The notes: generated from the sequence alone by a model not told the origin. DNA of 64,000 bases from Flaccisagitta enflata (GCA_965153355.1 OZ231126.1:76012001-76076000); one strand, 5' to 3'. Shown: positions 1 through 11,149, numbered from the stretch's first letter. Program-made: numbers and translations.

Positions 1-450
1 CCATAATATCCAAAGAAGACCAATTAAGACAAGAAATAAGAAAAAAAGACAAAAATGAGTTAAATGAGTTAAATGATCAAAATGAACAAAATGACATAAA
101 TGACCAAAACATACCAAAAATGATGTCAAATGACCAAAAATGACAGGAAATGTCCCAAAATGGCTTGAAATGACTTAAAACTACTTTGAACACCCAAAAA
201 TGACACAAATGACATAAATGAGCAAAATGACATATATGATCAAAAATGATCAAAAATGATCAAAAATGACCTAAAATTATTAAAAACAATCAAAAATGAC
301 CTAAAGCAACAAAAAATGACTCAAAATGACTCCAGACAACCCAAAATGACCATAAACGACGCAAAAAAGCTAAGTGTTACCGACCGACGGACCGACCGAC
401 GGACAGACCGACCGACGGAGCGGGTTGTAGAGTCGCGTGCACGCGACTAA
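1..450 (-). mobile_element. Family A repeat, reverse copy with expanded AAATGACCA array, cut by window start
   Basis: The right end carries the family A head in reverse: a GACC/GACGGA run (about 378-418), then AGCGGGTTGTAGAGTCGCG and the palindrome TCGCGTGCACGCGA (about 432-445), closing with CTAAAAA. Left of it, about 50-365 is a degenerate 9-11 bp minisatellite (AAATGACCAA and relatives), the reverse complement of the TTTTGGTCA array in the copy at 28340-29660. The tail of the element lies outside the window. No coding capacity; the small open frame here is a translation of the array. Confidence 0.85.
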
Positions 451-779
451 AAATAAAACAGAATTCCACTTCCGCTAAAAGGCTAAAAAATTAATCTTTC
501 GTCTGAGTGTGGTCTCAAAAGACACTACAAATTGTTACAAAGAAGCTGGCAAGCTGTTGCTATACTGGGAAAAGGTCATGTAAAGTGTAAGAACAAAAAA
601 TCCTTGTAATCACTAACATATTATGATTAAATAAACTTTTAGCCAGGGTGGACGAAGACTTTTGCTCTAGGTAGTATACCATGGCCAAATATACTACATC
701 CGAGTTGTTCCGTCAAAAGTTAACTACCTTGTTATATGATCAACACCATACTGCGAGTAAGTGTATTTCATCAACCCAC

Positions 780-945
780 CATCCTAACGATCGAGTCCAT
801 GGTCTTTCGATTCGAGCAACTCATCATTTATGTGATTGAGTCCAAAGTCATTCAATTCAATCAACTTAGTTGTCATATCACTGAGTTCATAGTTAGGCTA
901 TTCAATCAACGTACCTTTCATATGATTGAGTCCGTAATGAGTCAT
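780..945 (-). repeat. 45-bp (15-codon) degenerate tandem repeat
   Basis: On the minus strand three and a half units of 45 bp follow each other, each with GGACTCAATCAT-like and TTGATTGAA-like blocks. Read in the frame of the adjacent candidate exon, the units give YGLNHMKGTLIE, YELSDMTTKLIE, FGLNHINDELLE and HGLD, so the period is a whole number of codons. Stop codons interrupt the first and last units. It is either a decayed protein repeat or a minisatellite that overlaps the exon's 3' end. Confidence 0.55.
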
Positions 946-1455
946 GTTGCTCCATATCCATGTACTGTGGTTGAATGGTGCACTGTCATCTGTGGTGGCG
1001 TTTACTTGGACAGTTCCATCAACAACGGCCATTGTGCTATCAGGGTCGGGTGTTGTGCCATTGCCGCCGGTCATCCTGTCACCAGTGGCAGTACCAACGG
1101 ATATTGTGCCATGAACGTCATGTGTTGTGCCACAAGTGCCCACTGTTGTGCCAATAGTGCCCATTGTTGTGCCACAAGTGCCCATTGTTGTGCCACTAGC
1201 TCCGATAAATTTACCATTTAAACTGCCCCGCATTTTCCACGAGTACGTCTGAAGAGGAAAGAATGGTCACAAAATACATCTTGTTACCGCATTGTGATTT
1301 TCATTGTGATGTTCATGGTCCATTTTTCCGAGAATTGTTACAACGGTTGAACCAGTTCTAAATTCTTCAGTCAAATTCATGTGAAATCTATCGATTTTCC
1401 ACTCTCCAACAAACGTTATTGGATTCAAATTTTCCAATTTACCTGCCAACCCACC
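915..1455 (-). CDS. Candidate two-exon gene fragment, Gly/Thr-rich, N-glycosylation-rich (hypothetical)
   Basis: I do not recognise the family. On the minus strand an open exon (about 1455-1288) ends at GCG|GTAACA. A 39-bp stretch (1287-1249) finishing in TTTCCTCTTCAG looks like a very short phase-0 intron. A 334-bp exon (1248-915) follows and ends at the strong donor AAAG|GTACGT. The joined frame stays open. The second exon carries seven-residue GTTMGTC-type repeats encoded by a 21-bp tandem repeat. About six N-X-S/T sequons are visible (NLT, NAT across the junction, NGT, NAT, NHS, NMT), which would fit a secreted or cell-surface protein. No signal peptide or start codon is visible. The upstream side runs into a TTGG-rich repeat with an in-frame stop, so the 5' border is unknown. 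A plus-strand frame is also open over the repeat (736-1221), so coding strand and reality remain unproven; a pseudogene is possible because the downstream in-frame repeats hold stops. Confidence 0.35.
1125..1200. repeat. 21-bp tandem repeat inside the candidate exon
   Basis: Four consecutive units of the form GTTGTGCCACAAGTGCCCA plus two bases, with single-base differences. The length is a multiple of three, so both strands stay open across it. Confidence 0.85.
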
Positions 1456-1500
1456 AACCAACTAACCAACCAACCTGCCAACCAACTAACCAACCACCGA
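1440..1500. repeat. CCAA/CTAA tetranucleotide-type repeat
   Basis: Repeats of CCAACCAACTAA with CCTGCCAA variants. It resembles the tetranucleotide run of family A elements but no head or tail flanks it. Confidence 0.75.
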
Positions 1501-1731
1501 CCCACCAAAAATGTGAAACCAAGCACATGCATACAAAGAACTCCTACCAGACCCCACAATCTTCTGTGGGGTCTCCATGTTTTGGTGTAACTAAAGCAGG
1601 ATAATATGACAGCTTTAAATCGTAAACCGAGTCATTACGCTCCTCTTGTTTGTCCATGTGAATGAAGAACTTCCCATTCTCGCTAAAGAAGCTGAAGAAT
1701 TAAAATGATTTACCTCAACGAAGGAACAACT

Positions 1732-2165
1732 TTTTAGTCGCGTGGTACGCGACTCTACACCCCGCTTTGTCGGTTGGTCGATCGGTCGCTCGGTTGGTCG
1801 GTTGGTCGGTTGGTCGGTTGGTTGGTCGTTTGGTCCACTTTTTACTTTTTCGGCGTTTTAAGCTTTTTGGGCTCACAGCTCCTTCCCAAATGCCATTATA
1901 AGTCATTATAAGTCATTTTAGTCATTTTAAGTCATTTTAAGTCATTCCAAGTCATTGTAAGTCATTAAAGGATAGTTGTGAGGGGTCCGGATTAAGCACC
2001 AGTGAGAGTTCCCAAGACTCTCGTCCTTTGTTTTTATGTATTTTTTAATAAGGCAATGTTGTCACAAGTCATATTAAGTTAAAATAAGTCACTAATGTCA
2101 ATAAGGTCAATATGGTCATAAACGTCATCTTTAGTCGTTTTAAATCATTTCAGGTCACCTTGAGC
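1732..2165 (+). mobile_element. Family A repeat with AAGTCATTTT array, tail lost
   Basis: Head TTTTTAGTCGCGTGGTACGC, then GACTCTACACCCCGCTTTGTC and a long GGTTGGTC run, then the conserved CTTTTT...GGCGTTTTA and GGGCTCACAGCTCCT blocks. From about 1890 a 10-bp AAGTCATTTT minisatellite takes over, interrupted at about 1975-2055 by unrelated sequence, and continues as GTCA-rich sequence to about 2165. The usual tail (CACGCGACTGGGGTAGCCG) is missing. Confidence 0.8.
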
Positions 2166-2169
2166 CATT

Positions 2170-3337
2170 TTGTGTGTGTTTTTGTTTTCGTTTTTGAGTT
2201 GTTTTTTTTTCTTTTGCATCTCACCCAGAATAGTTGCGGGTTTGCAGGAGCATTGATAAGAAAAAAACAATGAAGAATTTGTGCAGGGTCAGTAATGAAA
2301 AAAACATCCCAAAAAGGTCAAAACAGGTTTTGAGCATTACTGCCCCTGCCTTCCCGTCCAAGACTGATGGTACCAGTCCGTCCAGGTATTGGTCCTAGTT
2401 TGGAAAAAATACTTCATTACCGGAAACACAAGCTTACCATAATTGAGGACATGTTACTGGAGTACTCGAGTTAATGATGTTGTACTAAAGTTGTCGTCTT
2501 CTTGATGATGTTTCTCTGTAAAAAGGGGAAAAAAATAAACGCTGTATTCCCCATCGTCAGTTCCCATGAAAACACATTCCCATGTTTAATGTTTTCCCGC
2601 TAAATAGTCAACATTTGGAACAAACAACATCGCCGATAACTGAATTTATATATCATGTCTGTGGGATGTCATCATTGTTAAGTAACAATTTTGATTTTTC
2701 TGGTCGTTGCAAGGGAGCATCAAAAAGAATCAAACCTCCTTTTACTAGTCAATATTCCAAATATGTCTCCATTTGTCTTCCTATTATGATTCCTATCATG
2801 ATTTTGACTCCAAAATGGAAGAAGAGGTAACGCGGGGTAACAACATTGTCGTGGACAAAGGTCACGCGTGTTTTTACACCTTTCGACTCAAGCGTTACCA
2901 AGCAATTGACGGACTGAAGGTCAGCGCAACTAAATGAAGCGATGACGGATCCCCACTTTTTCAGTCAATGCAATCTCACAGTTGGCGTAGCACCAATTAT
3001 TTGACCAGACGGGGTAATTATTCAATAGCTTTAGATCATGGTGACAACTGATGAACAGTAAAGAAAAAATGTGAAAACTTGAAAAAAATTGGAAAAAATT
3101 GTTAATGATTTGTTGGCAATTGTAAAGTTGATCTTCGATTAAGAGAAACGGTCCATCATAAAGGAAGCGATTCAACATTTGCATTTATACTAGATAGTCT
3201 CTCTCTCTCTCTCTCTTCCTCTTCCTCCTCATGGTCCGTTCCCAAAGGGGGCGGTCGCTTTGAAATAAAATATTATATCCTCATGAAATTATCGAATTTC
3301 AGAATAGAAAAAAAAGGCCGCTCATCAAAAATTCTGG
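2170..3337. other. No gene recognised; low-repeat sequence
   Basis: AT-rich unique-looking DNA. Short open frames (about 82-84 codons) lack recognisable domains or convincing splice signals. A short (TC)n run lies at about 3197-3216. Confidence 0.5.
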
Positions 3338-4011
<674 letters not shown>

Positions 4012-4540
4012 TACAGTATGATTTTTTTGGAATGCAACATAAGAAATCTATATATCTCCGCTCTTTAGCATTGTAGCAAGATGGGAATTGCGCCATTGGA
4101 CAGAGCACGAAAAACTGACTGAATGTTTTTTCTGACATCATGATGCATCACGACATAAGTCTACCACAATGCCAGTAAAAACATTGACATCTCTAAAATC
4201 AAGTAATTGGCTGTCTGATCCTTTCTGAAAAAAAAAAATGAAGAGGTTCAGTTGCTCAAATAATAAGCAATCAAGGGGCTTCCATGTGATTTTCAATATT
4301 TGATCAACTGATCTTTCTCATCTTTTTTAGAAGGAGAATCAGACAGCCAACTTTGAGATGTTAAAGATTTCAATGTTCTTACTGGCTTGGTGATAGAGAT
4401 ACATCATATTGCATCATGATATCAGAAAAAAACATAGAAAAAATAGTTTTCCGTGCTCTATCCAATGGTGCAATCCGCATCTTGCTGCAATGCTTAGGAG
4501 CGGAGATATATAGGTTGCATTCCAAAAAAATCATACAGTA
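4012..4540. mobile_element. Foldback (long inverted repeat) MITE, TA-bounded
   Basis: The two ends are inverted copies of each other: left CAGTATGATTTTTTTGGAAT at 4014 and, in reverse complement, CTGTATGATTTTTTTGGAAT at the right end. The pairing continues for about 210 bp on each side (CTCCGCTC, GCAAGATG, CATTGGACAGAGCACG, CTGTCTGAT and so on) around a short loop at about 4226-4330. TA dinucleotides at both borders fit a TA target duplication. No coding sequence. Confidence 0.85.
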
Positions 4541-4774
4541 AAATTCAGTGCAGGCCTCTCTTTAAAATCATTGGGTTGAGAAACATGGCACACGCAAATC
4601 AATGATCCTGTCATATGAGACCACAACGATCACTATAAAAGCATTGGTCCCAAAATATGCTAAAATAAACTTTTGTCATGGAACTATAAGTTTTGCTAAT
4701 CAATGAATGACTAAATTCTAATACGAGTAGTCTTAATTTGAGCAAAATAGTAGTTACGTTATTAATGTAACAAT

Positions 4775-4985
4775 TAGAGATGCAGAAGCGGAAGCGGAAG
4801 CGGAAGCGGAAGCGGGTGGAAGCGGTAGTTTGAGCATGGAAGCGGAAGCGGAAGCGGAAGCGCAATTCAAAAATCAAGTGGAAGCAGAAGCGGAAGCGAA
4901 AAGTTTTTTTGATGCCTTATGGAAGCGGAAGCGGAAGCGAAAGAACATAATCTTCCGCTTCCGCTTCCGCTTCCGCTTCCATTTC
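4775..4985 (+). repeat. (GGAAGC)n element beginning TAGAGATGCAGAAGCGG
   Basis: Blocks of the hexamer GGAAGC are separated by short unique linkers. The last block turns round to CTTCCG, so the unit has an inverted end. The left border TAGAGATGCAGAAGCGG recurs exactly, inverted, at 6824-6840. Confidence 0.8.
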
Positions 4986-5198
4986 AGATCCAGACACTAT
5001 TTTGACAATAATTATGTTAGTTACAATAGTACTTATTTTAATATGATTCATTCATTTCTTATTGTTTTTTTCTTCTTTTAGTGTTATTATATTTTTTTTG
5101 TCTTTGATCTCAGATTTTTTTCTCATTGCTTTTGTATATTTTTCTATTATCTCTTTGTTTCTGTTTATCTATCTTTCTATCCTTTTATCCCAGTTTAA

Positions 5199-5780
5199 GA
5201 AGTGGGGTCGATGACTATGCTTTTAATATATGGATTTTCTTCCTCCTTTTCCCTCCTCTACCCTCAAATCCCAGTCTCGAGGACCAAATTCCAGTCTCGA
5301 GGCTCAAATCCCAGTTTTGAGGCCCACATCCCAGCCTCAAGGCCCAAATCCTAGCCTCAAGGCCTAAATCCTAGCCTGGAGGCCCAGTTTTCAGTCTTGA
5401 GGCCCAAATCTCAGCCTTAATGCCAAAATCTAAGCCAAGAGGCCCAGATCCTGGCCTTGAGGCCCAAAACTCAGCCTCCAGGCTAGGATTTGGGCCTTGA
5501 GGCTAGGATCTGGGCCTTGAGGCTGGGATGTGGGCCTCAAGACTGGGATTTGAGCCTCGAGACTGGAATTTGGTCCTCGAGACTGGGATTTGAGGGGGGA
5601 GGGACGGAGGAGGAGGAGGAGAAGAAGGAGGAGAAGGAGAAAATCCCCCATATGTGTGAAAGCATAGGTCATCGACCCCTTCGGGGCCGCTGCCCTGCTT
5701 CCCCCTCAACTTCAACCACAACCTACTTAGGCAGGGCACGGGAACCGCTGACCATCTAACGCTTTTGCGACTATTCTGTC
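5199..5780 (-). mobile_element. Superfamily D element with central array that reverses orientation
   Basis: The left end is a weak copy of the inner arm (GGGGTCGATGACTATGCTTT). From 5265 an array of about 18-20 bp units runs as CCCAGCCTCAAGGCCCAAAT and from about 5450 as its reverse complement. The right end is complete: AAAATCCCCCATATGTGTGA, AGCATAGGTCATCGACCCC, TTCGGGGCCGCTGCCCTGC, CCACAACCTACTTAGGCAGG, TACCGCTGACC-type motif and TTTTGCGACTATT. GCCCTGC and GCAGGGC can pair as a stem around the CAACTTCAACCACAACC spacer. Confidence 0.85.
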
Positions 5781-5960
5781 TGTCTCTCTGTCTCTTTCTG
5801 TTAGTCTGTCTCTCTCTTTTTCTCTTTATCTTTGTCTCTCTCTCTCTTTTTCTCTTTATCTTTGTCTTCTCTCTTCTTCTCTTTCTTTCTTTTCTCTCTC
5901 TTTCTTTCTTCTTTCTTCTTTCTTATCTCTCTCTCTTCTTTTTTCTCATTCACTAACTTC
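5781..5960. repeat. TC/TTTC-rich low-complexity tract
   Basis: Irregular TCTCTT, TTTCTT and TGTCTC runs directly after the D element end. Confidence 0.9.
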
Positions 5961-6347
5961 ATTCTCTCTCTAACCCTTTCTTTTATGAATACACTAAATG
6001 AACACCTGTGCAAGTCATGATTTTTTATAGAATCAATTCTGAGTGAACAATGAACTTCCTGAAAGAAGTTGATCTCTTTCAGGAACAGTTGGTTAGTTAG
6101 TTAGAAAGGAGCAAGACTAATACAACTTAAAACCTGATTTTATATATTTTGAAAAATTAAAGTGGATGATACAGTAATGTCATAAATAGATATATAAATT
6201 CAAGAAAAAATAATTTCAAAGATTAGTTGAAGGGTATAAAATAAAAGATTCTTTCATAAATAAAGATAAAATAATTGTTTAAACTCATTGCAATAACTAA
6301 TGACAGCTAACAAATTATATCAACATTCATATTATTGATATATTTTT

Positions 6348-6535
6348 TAGTAGTGTGCTACGCGACTCTACACCCCGCTCTGTTGGTCCGTCGGTCCGTC
6401 GGTCTATCACACTTTACTTTTTTGGCATTTATGGGGTTTTTGGCTATACCGCTCCTGCCCAAATGCTCCACTGACCTCAAATATGGCCCCTGCCCACCCG
6501 CACGCGACTGGGGTAGCAGTGTATCCGGCCTTGTT
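6348..6535 (+). mobile_element. Family A repeat, full length without internal expansion
   Basis: Head TAGTAGTGTGCTACGCGACT (one palindrome arm mutated), CTACACCCCGCTCTG, a short GGTCCGTC run, CACACTTTACTTTTTTGGCA, CGCTCCTGCCCAAATGCTCC, then the tail CGCACGCGACTGGGGTAGC and TGTATCCGGCCTTGTT. At about 190 bp it is a useful reference for the unexpanded element. Confidence 0.9.
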
Positions 6536-6633
6536 ATTATTTTTCATACTTCCTTATTTGATCTCCTCTTTTTTTTACATTAAAAAACTTATTGTATAAC
6601 TTAAATGAATATTGTATCGAAATATTCAACAAT

Positions 6634-6840
6634 GTGGAAGCGGAAGCGGAAGCGGAAGCGGAAGCGAAGCGGAAGCGGAAGCTATGCCTTCTGAAATAGT
6701 GAAAGCGGAAGCAGAAGCGGAAGCTATGCTTTTTGAAATGGTGGAAGCGGAAGCGGAAGCGGAAGCTGTCAATTCTTAAATAAGCCTTTTGGAAGCGGAA
6801 GCGGAAGCTGTCCAAAAATCTACCGCTTCTGCATCTCTAG
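6634..6840 (-). repeat. (GGAAGC)n element, second copy, ending in the inverted TAGAGATGCAGAAGCGG border
   Basis: Hexamer blocks broken by linkers (TATGCCTTCTGAAATAGTG and similar). The right border is the exact reverse complement of the left border of the copy at 4775. Confidence 0.8.
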
Positions 6841-6882
6841 TAACAATGTAATGTAATGTAATGTAATGTAACAATGTAATGT
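6841..6882. repeat. (TAATG)n pentanucleotide repeat
   Basis: About eight imperfect units of AATGT, directly joined to the hexamer element. Confidence 0.85.
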
Positions 6883-7268
6883 AACACCGAGTGGGCAAAG
6901 ACGCTGATGTGGTTGATTGCGGCTTAAAAATGGCCAGAAAATGAGCTTATGATCGATGGATGGACTGACCTCAGCGCAGTATTGAGAAGCTTGCATTCGA
7001 ATACAATTGACGCGTTTATTCGAACAATTCCAGTGTGTACTGCATTTTGCAGTGAACGCATCGTTGCTGGACGGAGATTGTTCGTTGTCAATATTTTATT
7101 GATGGGTTATTACAAAAGTGTGGGGGAAATGTTGGGATGAGGGGGGAAAATTTGGAGGAGCCGAGAAGGTAAACGACCTTAAATGAAAGGAAGACGGGAA
7201 GTATTTAGTTGAGGGGTACGAGAGGAAATGGGGAAAGGGAGGAGAGAACCCGGGTAAGATCAGGCCTC

Positions 7269-7357
7269 AGGGGTTTTCGCATTGGGAAAATTATTGAGAT
7301 ATTACATAGGGAATATCTAGATAATATCTAGATAATGCGCCCAATGCGAAAACCCCT
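7269..7357. repeat. Short hairpin element with 18-bp perfect inverted ends
   Basis: AGGGGTTTTCGCATTGGG and its reverse complement bound an AT-rich centre holding two ATATCTAGATA motifs. Nothing else is recognised between 6883 and 7650. Confidence 0.8.
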
Positions 7358-7654
7358 TATAGAAGATTATGAGATCAACCGAAACAAATATTCCAGGGGT
7401 ATTCTTGGCTTTTGATTTCGTCCTTCCACCTGCCCTCATAGTTCTTGGATATTTATCCCCACATCATCAGAAATTGCTGATTTGTTTGCCCATATGCCCT
7501 TGTTATATTACATTTTATTATAACATAATAGTGCTTTTGATTTAACATATCATCTTTCAGTACTGTAAAGAGTATAGAATGATCTTTGGTTGCTTCCCTT
7601 TTTTCCCACCCTCTGCATTCCTCCTCCATTCCTATAATTTTTTCCCTTCATCAT

Positions 7655-7712
7655 CCCCGGGGGGGGGGGGGGGAAGGGGGAAGATACGCAAGCATATACA
7701 CCCCTGAATCAT
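7655..7712. repeat. Fragment of the G/C-tract hairpin family
   Basis: A CCCC/GGGG tract is followed by GCATATACACCCCTGAAT, matching the right border (TATATACACCCCTG) of the full copies at 15072 and 54893. Confidence 0.45.
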
Positions 7713-7799
7713 TCCCACCATTTCCTGCCATAAAGATAATTAAGTTACTTCCCACAGGTGCGAAAGACTAAGTTACAACCGAGCAACAAGACACGTGTC

Positions 7800-8190
7800 G
7801 ATCTCACGTCAAGACTCTTACGTGTGGGGACTAAGGAGGAAGTAAACCGCGGAGGAAGTAAACCGTGGCCAAAGATGACTTTGCACTTTGGGGGCGTTTC
7901 TAGTCAAAGAGGAACGCGTTTTGAAAGGGCCACTCGGTCGCTCGCTACGTTCGTTCGCTCGCACCGCTCACTCCGCTCACTCGCTCCGCAGCGCTCCGCT
8001 TCGCTACGCTCGCTTCGCTCGCTTGCTCCGTTCAGGGGCTCGCTCACTCACTTCGCTCACTCCCTCGTGGGACAGTTGAAAATCCTGAATATGTGTTCAC
8101 GCTGTGATCGCGTTTCACGGGAACAAACGCGTTTTTGGCGCTCACTAGAAACACGCCCTGATTCATTAAAAAGATCTTGATCCATGATCG
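7800..8190. repeat. CTCGCT/CGCTTCG-rich repeat with partly inverted flanks
   Basis: About 7930-8065 is a degenerate array of TCGCTCGCT, TCCGCTCAC and GCTTCGCT. The flanks GGGCGTTTCTAGTCA (left) and CTAGAAACACGCCC (right) are inverted relatives, as are the AACGCG and CGCGTT blocks inside them. A shorter reverse-orientation array of the same kind lies at 35555-35632. Confidence 0.6.
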
Positions 8191-8548
8191 CGAGAATGAA
8201 TTTGAATGAGCTACACTTAATATTCACCGAACAAATCTCCTTTTTTATATGGGCAAATTTCCGATACAACTTACATGCAATTCATTTCGGTTCGTACTGC
8301 CTTAAATCCCACCATCACAAAAAAAGTACTTATCTCCACCCATTCACCGACACAGTGCGCTAGTGCTCCACCATCACAAAAAATATGCACACATCATGGG
8401 ACGAGCAAACGAATGAACGAAAGTCTTCTGTGTTCTACAGGGCTTAGTACCCTTCAGAGTCACTGCCTAAAAACTAACTCTGCTTATTACGAAACCAAGT
8501 AACGCGGGGTTACCATATCATCGCGTATGGTTCGGCAGGGGCGTATAA

Positions 8549-8660
<112 letters not shown>

Positions 8661-8859
8661 TCACACACACTATCACACAGCCAACCAAAGACAAACACAA
8701 AGCCTCTTATGGAGTTGAGAGTCCACAACTGAAGATACATACACATGCTTTAAATTGAATTAACAAAAAAACCTTTTAGACCGAGGTAATTATTACCTGC
8801 CAATGTCCAACGATTGATATTACACAGCACCTTGTTGATGCTAGCAGCTTTCTTATTCG

Positions 8860-8955
8860 GTGAGACGCGACTCATTGAGTCGCTATGCCTATGGCAGCAT
8901 GGTCGGTTGAATGGTCTGTCTGTCAATCACTCTTTTCTTTTTAGGGCTTTTAGAG
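8860..8955 (+). mobile_element. Diverged family A head
   Basis: GCGACTCATTGAGTCGC is a perfect hairpin in the head position, followed by GGTCGGTTGAATGGTC, TGTCAATCAC and TCTTTTCTTTTTAGGGCTTTT, matching the layout of family A. The tail is not present. Confidence 0.45.
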
Positions 8956-8972
8956 TGTTTGAGATAAAACAA

Positions 8973-9052
8973 TGAGTTCAATTTAAGGGATTTCGGATTT
9001 AAGAGTCAGAAATAGTCAGTCCCTAGAAATCCCTTAAACCAAGGCCTAACTG
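8973..9052 (-). mobile_element. Terminal fragment of the pogo/Tigger-like MITE
   Basis: Reversed, it reads CAGTTAGGCCTTGGTTTAAG then GGATTTCTAGGGACTGACTA, matching the left end of the complete element at 12230. TA follows at 9053-9054. Confidence 0.75.
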
Positions 9053-9054
9053 TA

Positions 9055-9650
9055 CAATCATTTTTTGCCAAACTTTTTCTTATTGTTTGATTACAGTCTA
9101 TAAAGAAAACAACTGAATTTGTTGTGATATTGTATTTAGAGATTTGTTAAGAAGGAAAACAGTGATTTTGTTGGGCCCGCTATTTTTCTGTTGGGCCTAT
9201 TAAAATTTCTGGAAAAAATAAATAAGATCAGGGCTGATTATAGGCTTTTTGATGTTTCGGATTTTTAGTCATATATGAATCTGAAAGGACCTTAGCCTGT
9301 TGATTTACAAGTCTGCGAGTCTGCTCTATCACCGTTAAAAACTCTCGAGTCATTTTGGCAAACACAGTCTGTCAGGTCATCAGCTTGTAGACATTTGGGT
9401 CGTAATTACTCTTCTTAAGACATTTTTTAAATCATTTAATTCCTATTAGCCAATCAAATCATTTATGACAAGTAAGTCAATTGAATTGAGTCAATTGAAT
9501 ATCGATTCAGCGAATGCATCTTATAAGTGTTGGCCTTGTTGATGGCAAACCTCTTTGAAATCTATTAAGTCTCAAGCGCGCCTCGCCTAAAATTGATTGG
9601 GGACGACATCCAATCAAATTTTTTTTATTTTTTTTTCTTTCTTTACTTTT
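9055..9650. other. No gene recognised
   Basis: AT-rich, without long open frames or clear repeats. Confidence 0.5.
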
Positions 9651-9690
9651 AAGATGCGTCCTCGCATCTCTATAAAAGGGTCCGAGGGAA
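9651..9690 (+). mobile_element. Solo head of A-related subfamily B
   Basis: AGATGCGTCCTCGCATCT (a stem of AGATGCG with CGCATCT) followed by CTATAAAAGGG. This is the head motif shared with 10008 and 11078. Confidence 0.6.
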
Positions 9691-9723
9691 TGAATGAATA
9701 TCCGTAAAGCGAAATTTTTAAAA

Positions 9724-9990
9724 TGCGATTTCTGAGGTTTTCTCTTCATTTTTCTTCATTTCTCTTTATATCTCTTCATTTCTCTTCGTGTCTCTTCATT
9801 TCTCTTTGTTTCTATTCTTGTACCTCTTCTTGTGTCTCTTCATATATCTCTTCTTGTCTCTCTTCATGTTTCTCTTCTTGTGTTCATGTGTCTATTCATA
9901 TATCTCTTTCTATGTCTATTCATCTCTCTCTTCATGTATTTCTTCATGTCTCTCTTCATGTATCTCTTCATGAGTCTCTTCATGTTTCTA
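9724..9990. repeat. TCTCTTCATTTC/TCTCTTCATGTG minisatellite, block 1
   Basis: About 22 units of a 12-bp repeat. The 12-bp period keeps several frames open, which explains the spurious Ser/Phe/His-rich open frames. Confidence 0.9.
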
Positions 9991-10005
9991 TTCATATATC
10001 ACTTT

Positions 10006-10097
10006 TTAGATGCGTCCACGCATCTCTATAAGAGGCTTTGTCCGTCCATCCATCGGTTGGTTGGTAGGTTGGTCGGACGGTCGGTCCGTGGTGATCG
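10006..10097 (+). mobile_element. A-related subfamily B head plus tetranucleotide run
   Basis: AGATGCGTCCACGCATCT hairpin, CTATAAGAGGCTTTGTCC, then GTCC and GGTTGGTC units. It sits between two blocks of the same 12-bp minisatellite, as if inserted into it or sharing its expansion. Confidence 0.7.
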
Positions 10098-10224
10098 AGT
10101 TGAGAATGATGAAAATGCATAGAATCTTGGAAATATCTCAGATTATTGCATCATTCCACAAGGTTGATGCAATATTGCATCATTCTTAACAAGCTAAGCC
10201 GCATGTGGACACATCGTTGTACCC

Positions 10225-10470
10225 CCGTGGTACTTGTTATGTCTATTCATGTATCTCTTTATGTATTTCTTCATGTGTCCCTTCATGTATCTCTTTATAT
10301 GTGTCTTCATTTATATCTCTTTTTAGTCTATTCATGTATCTCATCATGTATTACTTCATGTGTCTCCTCACATATGTGTCTCTTCATGTGTCTCTTCTTG
10401 TGTCTCTTCTTGTGTATCTACATGTGTCCCTTCTTGTCTCTTCATGTCTCCTCATGTCTCCATGTCACTT
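10225..10470. repeat. 12-bp minisatellite, block 2
   Basis: TCTCTTCATGTG-type units like block 1, mixed with TCTATTCATGTA variants. Confidence 0.88.
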
Positions 10471-10499
10471 TACATCTTGAAATTTGTCCTTACATAACA

Positions 10500-10608
10500 G
10501 GGTGTTCGGGCGTTGGGGGGAAGAAGGGGGTGTATGGGGAGGTGGGGGGTGGAGGCGGACAGGGTGGGGGGAGGTGGGGGAGGGGGTAGGATCGAGAGCG
10601 AGGGGAGG
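10500..10608. repeat. G-rich low-complexity tract
   Basis: Many G3-G6 runs (GTTGGGGGGAAG, GGAGGTGGGGGGTGG), capable of G-quadruplex formation on the plus strand. No repeat unit is evident. Confidence 0.7.
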
Positions 10609-11073
10609 AGGAATATCTTAACATCTTGGTGTCGATATATCTTGATATCTTTATCTTCGTATAATTAGATCTTAATATCAAAAGAGGACGCATCTATTGG
10701 ACATCTCTTGACCTTGTTCCCCAAAGGCTCGATCCGCTGCTTGGTGTTTTGTTTGTACCAATTTCGCTCCCGCTAAAGAATGAGAGCGCTCAAATCCGGA
10801 AACATTCAATTTGGTAAAAACAAAAAGCTAACGCTTTGACATCTAAAAGAACGAATATCTATCACAAAGACCACAATCATCAGTCATTTTTTGGACTAAT
10901 GGCCTTAATAGGACCGATATCCTGAAAAAACACAGGGGTGAATTCTTCATGTCTACTTGAGCTGAGCAGCCAGGATAAAGCTGAGGAGACATAAAACGTA
11001 TACTTGAGATGCTAATAACGTTCTGTTTCCACTTTATCTGAAAGCGCGTCTCAAGGGAAGGCACATACACTCT

Positions 11074-11138
11074 TTTTAGATGCGTCCTCGCATCTCTATA
11101 ATTGGCCGTGTCAGTCCGTCGGTCGGTTGGTCGGTTAC
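11074..11138 (+). mobile_element. A-related subfamily B head
   Basis: AGATGCGTCCTCGCATCT, CTATAATTGGCCGTGTC, then GTCGGTCGGTTGG. A family H element starts about 12 bp further on. Confidence 0.7.
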
Positions 11139-11149
11139 GCATTCATCAA

